Assembly: GCA_010093605.1 (NCBI GenBank)
Contig: MU004191.1
Location: 365,832 to 429,831 of the forward strand
DNA length: 64,000 nt
Origin: Lophium mytilinum
Taxonomy: Eukaryota; Ascomycota; Dothideomycetes; Mytilinidiales; Mytilinidiaceae
Direction of reading: 5' to 3'
Shown: positions 47,418-58,307 of the stretch, piece after piece
How positions within the stretch are numbered: position 1 is the stretch's first letter
How the letters are laid out: every line of letters starts with the position of its first letter
Program-made: the position numbers and the translations under genes
The notes under the pieces: generated by a model
What the model saw: only the letters and a program-made list of their open reading frames with translations
What the model was told of the DNA's origin: nothing
Databases searched by the model: none

Positions 47418-47475
47418 GCTGAAGGTCACAGGCTTTTGCTGAAGGTCACGCGCTTTTGCTGAAGGTCACGGGCTG
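47418..47475 (+). repeat. 20-bp tandem repeat, three units (last incomplete)
   Basis: Units start at 47418, 47438 and 47458, each GCTGAAGGTCAC followed by a variable dinucleotide and GCTTTT; the third ends GGGCTG. Confidence 0.9.
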
Positions 47476-48011
47476 CTGACGTAGAGCCTCTGGCAGGTAT
47501 CCAATTTTTGTGACCTGGTGGCGCCAGGGTAGCCCCCTGTGCCAATTTGTTAGTGTCACCACCAAAATCGGCATGCTTCCTACCCCTCTGAGCCTAGCTA
47601 AACGCCATGCAGATACTAGCGTAATTCCATTGAAATCCGTCTATTGGAGCAGCCAGTGGTGCGGGTTCATGTATGACGTGGGGCAGTAAGAGTCGTTGGT
47701 CAGCCACCTGGCTCTCTGTCAGCGGCTGCGTCTCCGAAACGCTGCAGCAATTGGCTCACACGTCGTCCATTTCCAGGTTCAAGCCACTCGTCATGGCTGC
47801 TAGTTGCGCCCCATGGTGGCCAGCGGTGGGGCCTGGACCTGCTGTGGGACAGGGTGAATGTCAAATGTCCAAATGGAGGGGTAGCGCAGTTGGCTGGCTT
47901 CCTTCAAGCTTTCGGCCGCAACCCTCCTGCCATCTACAACACTTCTTACGCTGTATCAAGCTGTGTCTCTTGCCGTCCATGTTTGTTAAAGGGTCGTAGC
48001 GTCTGGAAAAC

Positions 48012-51000
48012 ATGTCCTCCTCCAACGATCCCCCAGCATACCAGGATGCGCCTCCAAGTAACGCCCTACCTCCAGGCCTAGTAGAACAGGCCGCCCTCGC
48101 CATGGACACAGCAAATGCAGACCGAGGGAATCGCGAGACAGATCAACGCCAGGGAGAGGCTTCAGATCAGCCAAAGGCCGAGTACTCGGCCTACACGGGC
48201 TCATATCGTCCAGGAGCAGATGGCCCAGCAGACGCCACCATAGCTGTGTATGGACATTCACCAAACTACTAATATACTAGTACTAATACGATTACCTCTA
48301 GGCCAACCGCTGTTCCCAATGGCGAAACACACGACCCGAACGACGTCCCTCCGCCTGCGTACAGCGAGACCTATGGACACATAGAGGACGATAATAGTGA
48401 AATTGGAACGAATGCGACAGTAGCTGGTATGCTTTCCCAATCTACTGTCTCGTCATAGGTCTGTGTATACTTGTCTGCCGCTATTCAGAGGAATCCAAGC
48501 AGCGGCAACTCACCTATACACTATCTGTTGGCGAGGCAGTGTGACTGAACGGCAATTTTAACTGACTTTTGCAGCCGATGGTCGTGTCAATATCCGCATC
48601 AATCAGAAGTCTCGAAGACTCTCCCAACTCCTAGTCCCCACCCTCCATAGCCTCGCCCAGGCTGATGCTGGACCTGCTCTACCTCCTGGATACATTCCCG
48701 AATCGCTCGGTGGAGCGCCTGGCCAAGAACCACCTCCACCGTTGAATGTCGTCATACATGTCGTAGGATCTCGAGGAGATGTGCAGCCATTTGTTGCACT
48801 GGGAAAGGTTCTGAAAGAAACCTATAATCACCGAGTGAGGCTGGCCACGCATCCTACGTTCAAGGACTTTGTCACGGAGAATGGCTTAGAGTTTTTCAAT
48901 ATCGGAGGCGATCCAGCAGAACTCATGGCTTTCATGGTCAAGAATCCAGGATTGATGCCGGGCTTTGACACGCTTCGTAGCGGTGACATCGGAAAGCGGA
49001 GAAAGGGTATAGCCGACATCATCAAGGGGTGCTGGAGATCTTGCATTGAGACAGGGGATGGATTTGGTGTAGAATCCGTGAAGCAGACAGTTGAAGAGTG
49101 GATGGGCTGCCCGGATGACGAGTCGGAAGAAGCCCAACATCGACCTTTTGTGGCTGATGCAATAATTGCGAATCCTCCCAGCTTTGCCCATGTGCATTGC
49201 GCCGAGAAACTGGGTGTACCTCTACACATGATGTTTACGTATAGCTCCCTCTCCGCTACTACATTCTCTGACCCAACAAGCTAATTGCTGCAGAATGCCC
49301 TGGTCTCCAACACAAGCGTTTCCGCATCCTCTAGCTAACATACAGTCTTCGAACGCCGATGCTAGTCTCAGTAACTTCATGTCGTATACGTTGGTTGATA
49401 TGATGACTTGGCAAGGCCTGGGAGATCTCATCAACCGATTTAGAAAGGAAAGTCTGGGTCTTGAGCCAGTCAGTCTTATGTGGGCACCTGGCATGCTTGC
49501 ACGGCTCAAGATCCCATACACATATTGCTGGTGAGCATATCTGCATTATTCGCTTTGCTGTCACTCCACAAGCTTGTATTTAATACTAACATAAGTGGCC
49601 AGGTCACCAGCACTGATTCCAAAACCAAGGGACTGGGGAAATCACATCTCGATATCTGGCTTCTTCTTCCTTTCCTTAGCATCAAACTACCATCCAGAGC
49701 CAGAATTAGCTGCCTTCCTTGCAGCCGGACCAGCGCCCGTATACATCGGTTTCGGCTCTATTGTAGTCGATGATCCTAATGCAATGACTAAACTTATCTT
49801 TGATGCCGTCAAGAAGACAGGCCAGCGGGCTCTAGTCTCCAAAGGATGGGGTGGCCTAGGTGCCGATGAGCTTGGTATTCCGGACGGCGTTTTCATGCTA
49901 GGAAACGTCCCCCACGACTGGCTCTTTCAGCACGTATCCTGCGTTGTCCATCATGGTGGAGCTGGTACTACAGCTGCCGGCATAGCTTGTGGAAAACCTA
50001 CTGTGGTGGTTCCTTTCTTTGGTGATCAGCCGTTCTGGGGCGCCATGGTCGCGAAAGCAGGTGCTGGGCCTCTGCCAACGCCTTACAAAGAACTGACTGC
50101 GGACAAACTCGCCGAGTCCATCGAAGAAGCTTTGAAACCGACTTCTCTCGAGAGGGCCAAGGAGCTTTCGCAGAAAATTAGTAAAGAGAAGGGAAGCGAC
50201 ACAGGAGCTCAGTCTTTCCACCAAATGCTGAAGGTTGACGAATTACGATGTACCGTGTGGCCGCAAAAAGCAGCTGTCTGGAGAGTCAAACGGACTTCGG
50301 TACGACTAAGTGCAATGACTGCTACCGTCTTAGCTCAAGAAGGAGAATTGAATTTTGGGGAACTGAAATTGTGAGTAAACCTAATCATATCTCGAAAATC
50401 GCCCCTAATAGATCTAGGTATCGACCCCGTGAGTACGAGACTGATGACGGGCCTTGGGACCCCATTACAGGGGGAGCCACGGCCATCATCGGAACTGCGT
50501 CAACAATGATGATGGGAGTTGCAGATTTCCCTACTGAAACTCTCAAACTACTCAACATTCATCCGGATGCCAGGAAGAAGTCCAAGAATACCGAATCAGA
50601 AGGTGCTTCTAACAATGGCGCTTCCAACAATGGCGCTTCTAGCAGTGGCTCTAGCACTATTCGTACGGGTCGATCGTCTACCTCACGAACGGACTCTATT
50701 GCGTCGCCGTCGAGTAGTACCACAGCGCTCCCAGGATCAGAAACCCCGCTCACCGAAGTCAGCGCACAAGATATTCCACCAACGTCTCCCAACAGGTCCG
50801 GTGCTATGAGCCCAGTTTCTCGCAACCGATTCATGAAGGAGGCCATGCGGACCCAGACTCAGGTATCGCGACCAAGCTCCCCTAGCCGGCCATGGTGCCC
50901 CATCTGCCGGAAGGGGTCTTGCAATCATATCCGTCATCAGCGTTCAACGTCACAGTCAGAGTCAGAATCCACCGCAGCAAAGCCAGTAAGTCTTTGGGAG

Positions 51001-52554
51001 GAGAATAGTTCCAAGTTCATAACTCCAGAGAGTGCCATAAATACGGGCAAGGGAATCACTCGCATACTTGGCGCAGGTTTCAAGTCTCCCATGGATTTCT
51101 CTATGAACGTAGCTAAGGGCTTCCACAATGCTCCTAGACTATACGGCCAGGAGGTGCGAAAGGTTGACAAAGTCACTGATCTCCAAAGCGGTCTAAAGAC
51201 TGCCGCAAAGGTATTTAGGATATGGTTCGTTCGCAGCACACCTGGCTAACTCGAATAGGAATTCGGCATTGGATTCTACGAGGGTATGGCCGGTCTCGTC
51301 AAAGATCCTTACCAAGGTGCGAAGAAAGAGGGTGGAGCTGGCTTCATCAAAGGCGTCGGCAGAGGCATAGCCGGCGTTCCTCTCAAAGTCATGGCTGGTG
51401 TTTGGGCAGTGCCCGGGTACACCTTCAAAGGTATCTATCAAGAGCTACAAAAAGAGAAGGGCGCCACGGTGCAGAACTACATCATTGCCGCTCGAATGGC
51501 TCAAGGATACGATGAAGCCGGTCTGCTTAGTGCCAAAGAGCGCGCGGATATCCTCGCTCGATGGCGGTGCATCAAAATCAACGTCAAACGCAAGAAGAAC
51601 CCCGGCGAGGAGCAACTAGAATCACTCCAAGCAATGCTGAAGGAACAACGAGAGAAGCGACATGCGCGGTGGGAGCACGCCCGTAACGCCCACCTCAACA
51701 AGAAGAAGCGCGGCGGCAACCCATACCCAGCTACTGGCAGCGACGCCAGCTCGTTCTCCGACCTCTCCCTGGTCACATCGCAGGAGAGCAACCCGAGTAT
51801 CTCCCGCGCCTCCACCGAGATGGCTCGCGGCGGCCAGGTGGGCTCTTCCCAGCCGCTCACCCACGCAGCCACCTTCCCGCAGCCCCACACCCTCCACGAC
51901 CCAGAAGACCACGACGCCGCAGACGCTGCCGACCTCGAGGAAGCTATCCGCCTCTCCGTCGCGGAAACCTCGAAAGGCAATCCAGAGGAGGACGCCCTCC
52001 TTGAGCGCGCCATCCGCGCCTCGGCCGCGGAGCTCCAGCGGCCCCCAGTCGACGGCGAAGACGAGGAAGCCGCTCTTCAACGCGCTATGGTCGCTTCGTT
52101 GAAGGAGGCGTCCGCCAGCGGCGCGACTGAGGAGGAGAAACGAGTCCTGGCGAGAGTGCTGCGGCAGAGCCTGTCCGAGACGCGCAGCAAACTGCCGGGC
52201 TCGGACAGCGAGTGGGATTCTGATGTCCTGACTGAAGACGAGGAGGACGTGAGGAGAGCGGTTGACCGGTCGAAGGCGGCGGCCGATGCAGTTGGGGGCG
52301 CAGAAGGAAAGGGGGAAGATCATGTGGATGATGATGAATCGCTCAAGAAGGCGTTGGAGGCGAGCCGGCTGGAAGACGAACAGCAGAAGACTACGCTGGA
52401 GAAGCAGAGGACGGAGGAGGAGATTGTGATGGAGTATGTGAAGAAGCAGAGTCTGGCGGAGGAAGAGCATAGGCTGAAGATGCTCGGGCGAAAGGATGGG
52501 GAGGAGGTTAAGGGAGAGAGCTCGGGTTCGGGGGCTGGAGCTGGCGGTGCGTGA
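48012..52554 (+). CDS. sterol 3-beta-glucosyltransferase (GT1) with C-terminal UIM-like repeats
   Basis: Exons 48012-48247, 48302-48426, 48575-49238, 49294-49530, 49603-50370, 50418-51210 and 51259-52554 give 1,372 residues. All six junctions keep frame and family sequence. The N-terminus is Pro-rich and disordered. Residues about 177-570 are the UDP-glucose:sterol glucosyltransferase fold, beginning VVGSRGDVQPFVALGKVL and carrying the donor-site HHGGAGTT at 537-544 and FGDQPFWG. A conserved fungal segment (YRPREYETDDGPWDPITGGA) follows, then a Gly-rich amphipathic region. From about 1167 there are up to seven UIM-like helices (LEEAIRLSVAET, LERAIRASAAEL, LQRAMVASLKEA and so on). The gene lacks the PH-GRAM module of Atg26. 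It probably glucosylates ergosterol; the tail suggests ubiquitin binding. Confidence 0.88.
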
Positions 52555-52728
52555 GTTCTTGAGCTTTGCGAATTGGGAGCGGCGGTTGTGATGTTTGCAA
52601 CGAATGCACAGCTTGGTACATAGACTGTAAGGTTACGTGCGCTGATACCCAACACAATTTGATCGAAGTCTTTTAGTTCATGAGTGCCGCGTTTGCATCT
52701 CTAGAAGAGGGTTACCAACACGTCTACT

Positions 52729-55084
52729 CTAGTCGCCCCTACCCGACAGTTCCGATCCCTCGTCATCGTCAATCTCCTCTTCGTCCTCCGATGCTTCAAA
52801 CTCCCCACCCTGATCCACCTCCATCTCCTCCTCTCGATCCTCCTTCCGCTTCCTCTCCTCCGCCTTCCGCCCCTCCTCCACCAACTTCGCCCTCTGCTCC
52901 CTCTGCTTCCGCTGGCCGACCACAAACGCACCCAGCGGGCTCTTCTCCCACTCAACCTCCTTTAAGAACCCTTCCACGCCCGCGCGGTTGCTCGGCGCAA
53001 AATCCACCTTCGTCCGCCTCTCCTCCACCCACTTCGAGTTCGCCTCGAGCTTCTGCACAACCAATGCGATAGCAGAGTTCACGCGGCCATTCTTGTTCCC
53101 CTGGTTCTTCTTCGACATATCCTTGATCCACCGCTTCAGCACGACCATGACGGGCAGCGCGAGCTCCGGGAACGCGATGCTTTTCGCCCAGAGCACGAAG
53201 AACTCGGCGAAGAGCTCCGCGACCTGGTCGCCGACGCCGTCTTGGTACGCGCGGCTGCGGAGGTAGGTTTTGGGGGCGCGGATGAGGGTGGAGAAGTCGA
53301 GGGATTTCAGCGTGCTGGGCTTGGGGGGCTTCTTCATTTCGGCGGAGTTGAGGACTTCGAAGAGGGCCGGGGCGAGCGGGATGTAGGTTGCTGTGGCCAT
53401 GGAGACGCGGAGGAGGGCGCGCATGAGCTGGAAGCGCAGGGGGAAATACTGCGCGGTGGGGATGAGGCGCATGGCGCCGGTGGTGACTTGGACGATGGGG
53501 TAGATTAGGGGGCGCAGGGGGGATTCTTTGCCGCTTTCGGCTTCGCGGAGGGTTTCGCAGTGGGCGGAGACGACGCGGGACCAGAAGTCGAGGGAGTGGA
53601 CGTATTGCCAGTTGTAGACGGTTTTGTAGGACTCTTTTTCTTTGTTGGTGATGCTGGATCGGAGGTGGATCGCGAGTTGGCGGATGAAGTTGAAGCCGGT
53701 CGTGTAGCCGATGTTGGCGTCGAGTCCCCAGAGCTCGGCGGCTGTGTTTTTCATCAGATTTATTCCTTGGATGGTGTGGACGGTTGTGTTGCGCGAGCCT
53801 TTGACAAGACCCTGGTATGTAGTCTTTAGGACGGCTTCTTTGATTCCGGGGTCACCGATGACGACCATTCTCCGCAGAATCAAGAAAGCAGCGACTCTGG
53901 TGACCTCGGTGCTCCCTGTGTCTGACCAGACTGCCACCACTGTCTTGACGACATCTCGGATGAGCTTTTTGAAGGATAGAATGTACGGCAGGATCTCGAG
54001 TAATGAATCCAGCGTCAATCGCACAGTCGCGGTATCGGAAAGATTCTCCAGAAGATGATGGACTGATGTCGTATGGGACTTGAGCAGAGGACCTAGAGTG
54101 CGGTATTTCTTGGAGTCTGTAGGAACGCGGCTGTGTCGAATTAGCACCGAGCACAAATAAAGCTTAACTTCGGCTCTTACATTTTGCCAGCTGCTGTCTC
54201 TTTCGTTGGCAAATGATGCTTTATGACTTCTGGAACGTGCTTCAGAGCGATAAGTAGTAGCTCATGGTATACTATTATGGATCAGCAAAAGTAGACACTG
54301 TACTCATTCTAAGCCTACCTTCTGAATTGGAGATGGAGTACTTGTACTCTTTCCCATCCTCCTCGTTTAGATGTGATGCTGCTCGGAAAGCCAACACCAC
54401 TTCCTTCGTCGCTCGCAGAGAGTGTTTTTCCGTCATTGCTGCACCCCATTTCTTCACCATAGCCTTTGTGACCTCGTCGCTGCCCTCAGTATCCTTCTTC
54501 TGCTTTTTCCTCGGGGTTGTTCCATCCTCATCCTCGCTCAACGCATCGATCTCGGCTAGGTCCGCATCCTCATCGAAGTCCAGTAGCTCGGCGTCATTCT
54601 CCTGGAGGTATTTGTAGAACTCGGGATCCTTGCTCTTGAGAGCTTCCAGATCGCCCTTGTGGGCTCCAATGCCGTCTTCTGACCCCAATTCAGACCCAGA
54701 GTCTTCCGCTTGTGCATCTGACAAGTCTTTGTCTTCTGCTGGGGTTGTGCGCTTCCTCTTTCCAGTCGTCGGCGCAACTCCATTGGCCTTCGCTGCCGAC
54801 TTCTTGCCCTTTTTCTTAGGCATTTCTGGGACCTCGAAGCCACCCTGGAAGAAGTCGTCCACGCTCATATCCGCAAACTTGCTTCCATCCTGATTCTTTT
54901 TGGCCTTCTTGGCAGCTTCCTCTTCCTCGACATCGGCGGCGCGTGCATTGTCTTTCGCATTTCGTTCCTGTCGCTTGGCCTTTATCTGCTGCTTCTGCTT
55001 GGTTTTTGCGAAGTCTTTTCTCCGGCCGAGGACATCCTTAAGGTGATTCTTCTCGAACTTCTTGGTCGACTTCTTGATCGGCAT
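52729..55084 (-). CDS. NOC2: ribosome biogenesis protein Noc2
   Basis: Minus-strand exons 55084-54319, 54271-54181 and 54130-52729 give 752 residues. The 91-nt middle exon (VYHELLLIALKHVPEVIKHH..) is needed to join the two halves. The N-terminus is very basic then acidic (MPIKKSTKKFEKNHLKDVLG), typical of nucleolar proteins. The conserved NOC2 core follows (YKTVYNWQYVHSLDFWSRVV, LIYPIVQVTTGAMRLIP, YFPLRFQLMRAL). The C-terminus is a charged helix and acidic tail. Noc2 pairs with Noc1 and then Noc3 to export 60S pre-ribosomes from nucleolus to nucleoplasm. It is convergent with the sterol glucosyltransferase, with only 174 bp between stop codons. Confidence 0.95.
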
Positions 55085-56450
55085 TGTGGGCAGTTTTTGG
55101 GTGTATTGTCGGAGGGGTCCACTTTCTGAAGCTGCGACGAAATTTTGTTACTAGCTCGCTTCAGTGCCAAGGCTGGGAATTGCGGAGATGGACTGCGACG
55201 ACGCCTCGCGTTTAAAGTCCCGCGACTTAGCATCCTATTCATAACACATTCGAATTGCATGATCGTCCAACATTCTCATACAATATCACAGCACTTCCAC
55301 GTAGCGAATATCAGCATACAGACATTCTCAAGAGTGGTCTCCCAAAGCCCATGACGCGGAAAGCTCGATGCTCCTCCGCGCATCAATTCACCTAGGCCCT
55401 ATTATCACTTCATTCGCTCGAATACATATTGGACGCCAACATCATATGGGACTCTTAATCGTTTCGAGATATTCAAGACACTCTGACCTAGTCCGCGATC
55501 ACCCACACTCTGGAAAAAACAAGATCACCATCAAGTCTCAAACATCGACACTCGGAGGCCTCAATATCAACACAAATAGCGGGATGTATCGCCATTCTTT
55601 GGGCGCCACTCAGACAGAAGAAATTTAGTCTGATCTGTTAAAATGGTATTTCAAAGTTCGTCGTACTTCTACTCCTGATCAAGGAAATTTGTTCCCAGCG
55701 GAGCTACGGCGCTACTTCACCCTCTGTAATTCAAATACAGCAATAATCCGAACCCGATACAAGATATTTTCCCTCCGAAACGTGGACCGGCCACGTTCGT
55801 GAATAGAAGGCCCTTTTGTCAACACGTAGGTGGTGTTGATGTTCCTAGTAGAGCCACTCGGACAAGCCCCTGGTTACCGTGGACTCGTCGGCGTTCACCG
55901 ATATGTCTTCTAAAATCTAGCCAAGCTCTTCGGGCATGGCCTTCTGTAACCCAACACAATGGTATATAAAGTAAGATTTACAGTCAGAAAACTCAAGATG
56001 GCCTCGCTTAGGCCAGCTTTGGTTCTCCTCTCGGCCGGCCCTCCGCGCCGCTTTTCTACCTCGTCTGTATACACAATATACCGCGGTGAGAGGTCTTCTT
56101 CATGATCCTTGTATTGCACTATCGCTTTGTAGAGCGCATTCATAGAGCCTTTTAGGACGCAATGTTGACAGAAAGACCCGGTTCATGTTTGGGACCGTAT
56201 AACAAGTCACACGTCGGCAGTTCAGCACCAGATGGTCAGTCACCAGGATAGCAAAATATCCGGTTCCGAAGAGAAGTTCGACGCTGCAGGGTATGGGAAG
56301 CTCGTACAATATAAAGTAGGCCAAACCAGCGAGGAATCACTCCTCCCCATAAGTCTTACATTTTTCCCTTCATCCAGTGTCCGCTTGTTTGGGCATTATC
56401 CATCCTAACCGCTGGCACTTTACCCAACTCTCATAGTCAATATTGCAACA
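55085..56450. other. intergenic, nothing recognised
   Basis: Divergent space between NOC2 and the membrane-protein gene. Short frames only, none recognisable. A pyrimidine-rich stretch precedes the ATG at 56451. Confidence 0.5.
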
Positions 56451-57302
56451 ATGGGCATCCTTAACTTCAGCCGATGGCTGGACGAAAAGACGGTCAACAT
56501 GGCCCGGTCGCCATGGCTCTCTCCGATTGCTATTCAGTACTGTAGCGCCTTCTGCGGTTTCATTTGCTCTCTAATGTTTCTGCTGGGCTTTGTTGCCGCG
56601 GACTTCATTTCTCCCATCAAGCCATGGTGGGATGCTAAGCATACGGCGAACCACTACCAAGAACACACGACCCGAGTCCGTGCCGGTGCTGCCATTCTGA
56701 TCATATCTGGAATGATCTACCTGCCTTTCTCAGCCGCCATTTCAAACCAGATGCGCCGCCTCCCGAACCTGCACTACATGGTACACCAGCTACAATTGGC
56801 GTCTGCGGCTGCAGGCGTCTGGACGTTCATCTTGCCGGGCATCATTTTAGCCGCGACGTCATACCGTCCTGACCGTCCTGTCGAGATCACCCAGGCGATG
56901 AACGACTTTTTCTGGCTATGTGCGCTTATGCCGTTCCCAACCTTCATGGTGCAGAACTTTGCCTTCGCCTATGCCATCATCGTTGACCCGCGCAAGAAAC
57001 CCTTGTTCCCCAAGGAGCTCGCCATTATCAACATCCTCGTGCCTATTCTGTTCACTCCAGCAGTCGGCATGCACTGTACCTACACCGGCCCCGTGGCCTA
57101 CAACGGCGCCATGGGCTTCTGGCTCCCCGGAACTATCTTTTGTCTGCAGCTCGTGGTCGACGCGTGGTATCTGTTTCTCTCAATTCGCGAGGAGTCGAGG
57201 AGCGACCAGGGGGATGTTGCGTATCCAGACAACTATTCAAAGGATTTGGAAAGCGGTAACTCCAACAACGAGCCAGTGGACGCCTCTGTCAACATTGTTT
57301 AG
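56451..57302 (+). CDS. multi-pass membrane protein of unknown function
   Basis: An intronless gene of 283 residues with about six hydrophobic segments (roughly 26-50, 81-102, 115-140, 153-180, 190-215, 222-245) and a charged, Asn/Ser-rich C-terminal tail likely in the cytosol. It begins MGILNFSRWLDEKTVNMARS. Conserved-looking loops include HYQEHTTRVRAGA and DPRKKPLFPKELA. I believe similar proteins occur in other Pezizomycotina, sometimes near secondary-metabolism genes, but I cannot name a family and no biosynthetic genes lie next to it here. The continuous frame and strong hydrophobic periodicity make it a real gene. Confidence 0.75.
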   Translation: MGILNFSRWLDEKTVNMARSPWLSPIAIQYCSAFCGFICSLMFLLGFVAADFISPIKPWWDAKHTANHYQEHTTRVRAGAAILIISGMIYLPFSAAISNQMRRLPNLHYMVHQLQLASAAAGVWTFILPGIILAATSYRPDRPVEITQAMNDFFWLCALMPFPTFMVQNFAFAYAIIVDPRKKPLFPKELAIINILVPILFTPAVGMHCTYTGPVAYNGAMGFWLPGTIFCLQLVVDAWYLFLSIREESRSDQGDVAYPDNYSKDLESGNSNNEPVDASVNIV

Positions 57303-58307
57303 AACTGTGTGTTTTGGGGAGCACTTTCTTTACGCAGCCTCATACCGCAGCATGCTATGTCGTATCCGTAGCGGGTTATGCCGTCTTGAGTGGCGAGAGC
57401 CTTGATAAGGCACCTCGTCTTGTACGTTCCTTTTACACCATATATAAGGGCTCTTGCAGCTGTCTCGTTCTGTGGCGGTATTCGCGTGGGTCTCTCCAGG
57501 TACAATGTAAAATCCTGCACAGCGTACCATTAGCTTCCTTTTAACTGAGTGGCTTTGTGACAATGAAGCCGCCCCTGACAGTGGTATCCAGCCTCTAAAA
57601 TCGGCGCTCCAGCAGTAGCATATATGTGCCCAGACTTATGGCCTAGTGCTGTACGATGTAAAGGTCAACGCTAGGGAAATCACACTACCTTTTGATTGGT
57701 CAGGGGCGTGCCGCCTGGGGCACTCCTTACAGTGGTGTCGAGAGAGCAAGAGCGAAGCTACAGTAGTCGAATACCCGGGTACTTAGACTTATGACCTGGC
57801 ACTGTAGAGGCGCTAAGGGAGAGTCCACGCTTTTGCTCACTCGTTACTGTAAGAGGTGGCGGTCGCTTTTACGCGTAAGAGAAGTTAGGGCGGTAGCGCT
57901 CTGGGGACATAATTATACATTCATGTCATGGTTGAAGACGATTTCGGCCAAACGGGCTAGTAACGTGATCGAAAGTCTACGCTTTCGGGCAATGATTAGG
58001 CTTCTCTTGCAGTAAATGTAAAGCTTAAAGGTAATTTTGCTTGTTTTGGCAACAAATCAGTAACACGGGACTTCTTATTCTTGACGTATGATCGAGCATT
58101 TTGGCCGCGTAGGGAGACGTTTTCGCTTGTTATTGGCACAAAAGTATCTGAGATTCACTAAAGTACAAGACTTTGCAAAAACGAAGATACAGTAGAACAT
58201 CATACGCAAAGGGCAAAATACTGGTACCTTTTGGAAGAAGGCCTGACGAGGCGGTGGCTCAACTTGGCAGTCTTTGTGGCACAGGGCTTGAGAATCAGTC
58301 AAAGCGT
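57303..58307. other. intergenic, nothing recognised
   Basis: No gene supported. Two similar short segments, AGACTTATGGCCTAGTGCTG near 57636 and AGACTTATGACCTGGCACTG near 57785, suggest a small decayed duplication. Confidence 0.45.

Larger units (their letters stand above)
45950..48011. other. 2-kb intergenic region with palindromes and tandem repeats
   Basis: No gene is supported. From about 47,040 to 47,480 the DNA carries CTAG-rich palindromes (47109-47132 imperfect, 47154-47173 perfect) and a three-unit 20-bp tandem repeat. The segment TCTATCTATCTACTTAGGGC followed by ACTTGGTATA near 47365-47400 faintly recalls the end of a Copia-type LTR and its primer-binding region, so a solo-LTR relic is possible but unproven. 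Confidence 0.4.

Noticed and set aside
47874-47930. tRNA-like segment (GGGGTAGCGCAGTTGG with a distant ACCCTCC)
   Set aside because: Resembles a D-arm and possible acceptor pairing, but the GGTTCRANNCC T-arm/B-box and a proper anticodon arm are missing.
57629-57810. Possible MITE from two similar 20-base segments
   Set aside because: Similarity is too short and no terminal inverted repeats or target duplication could be found by eye.
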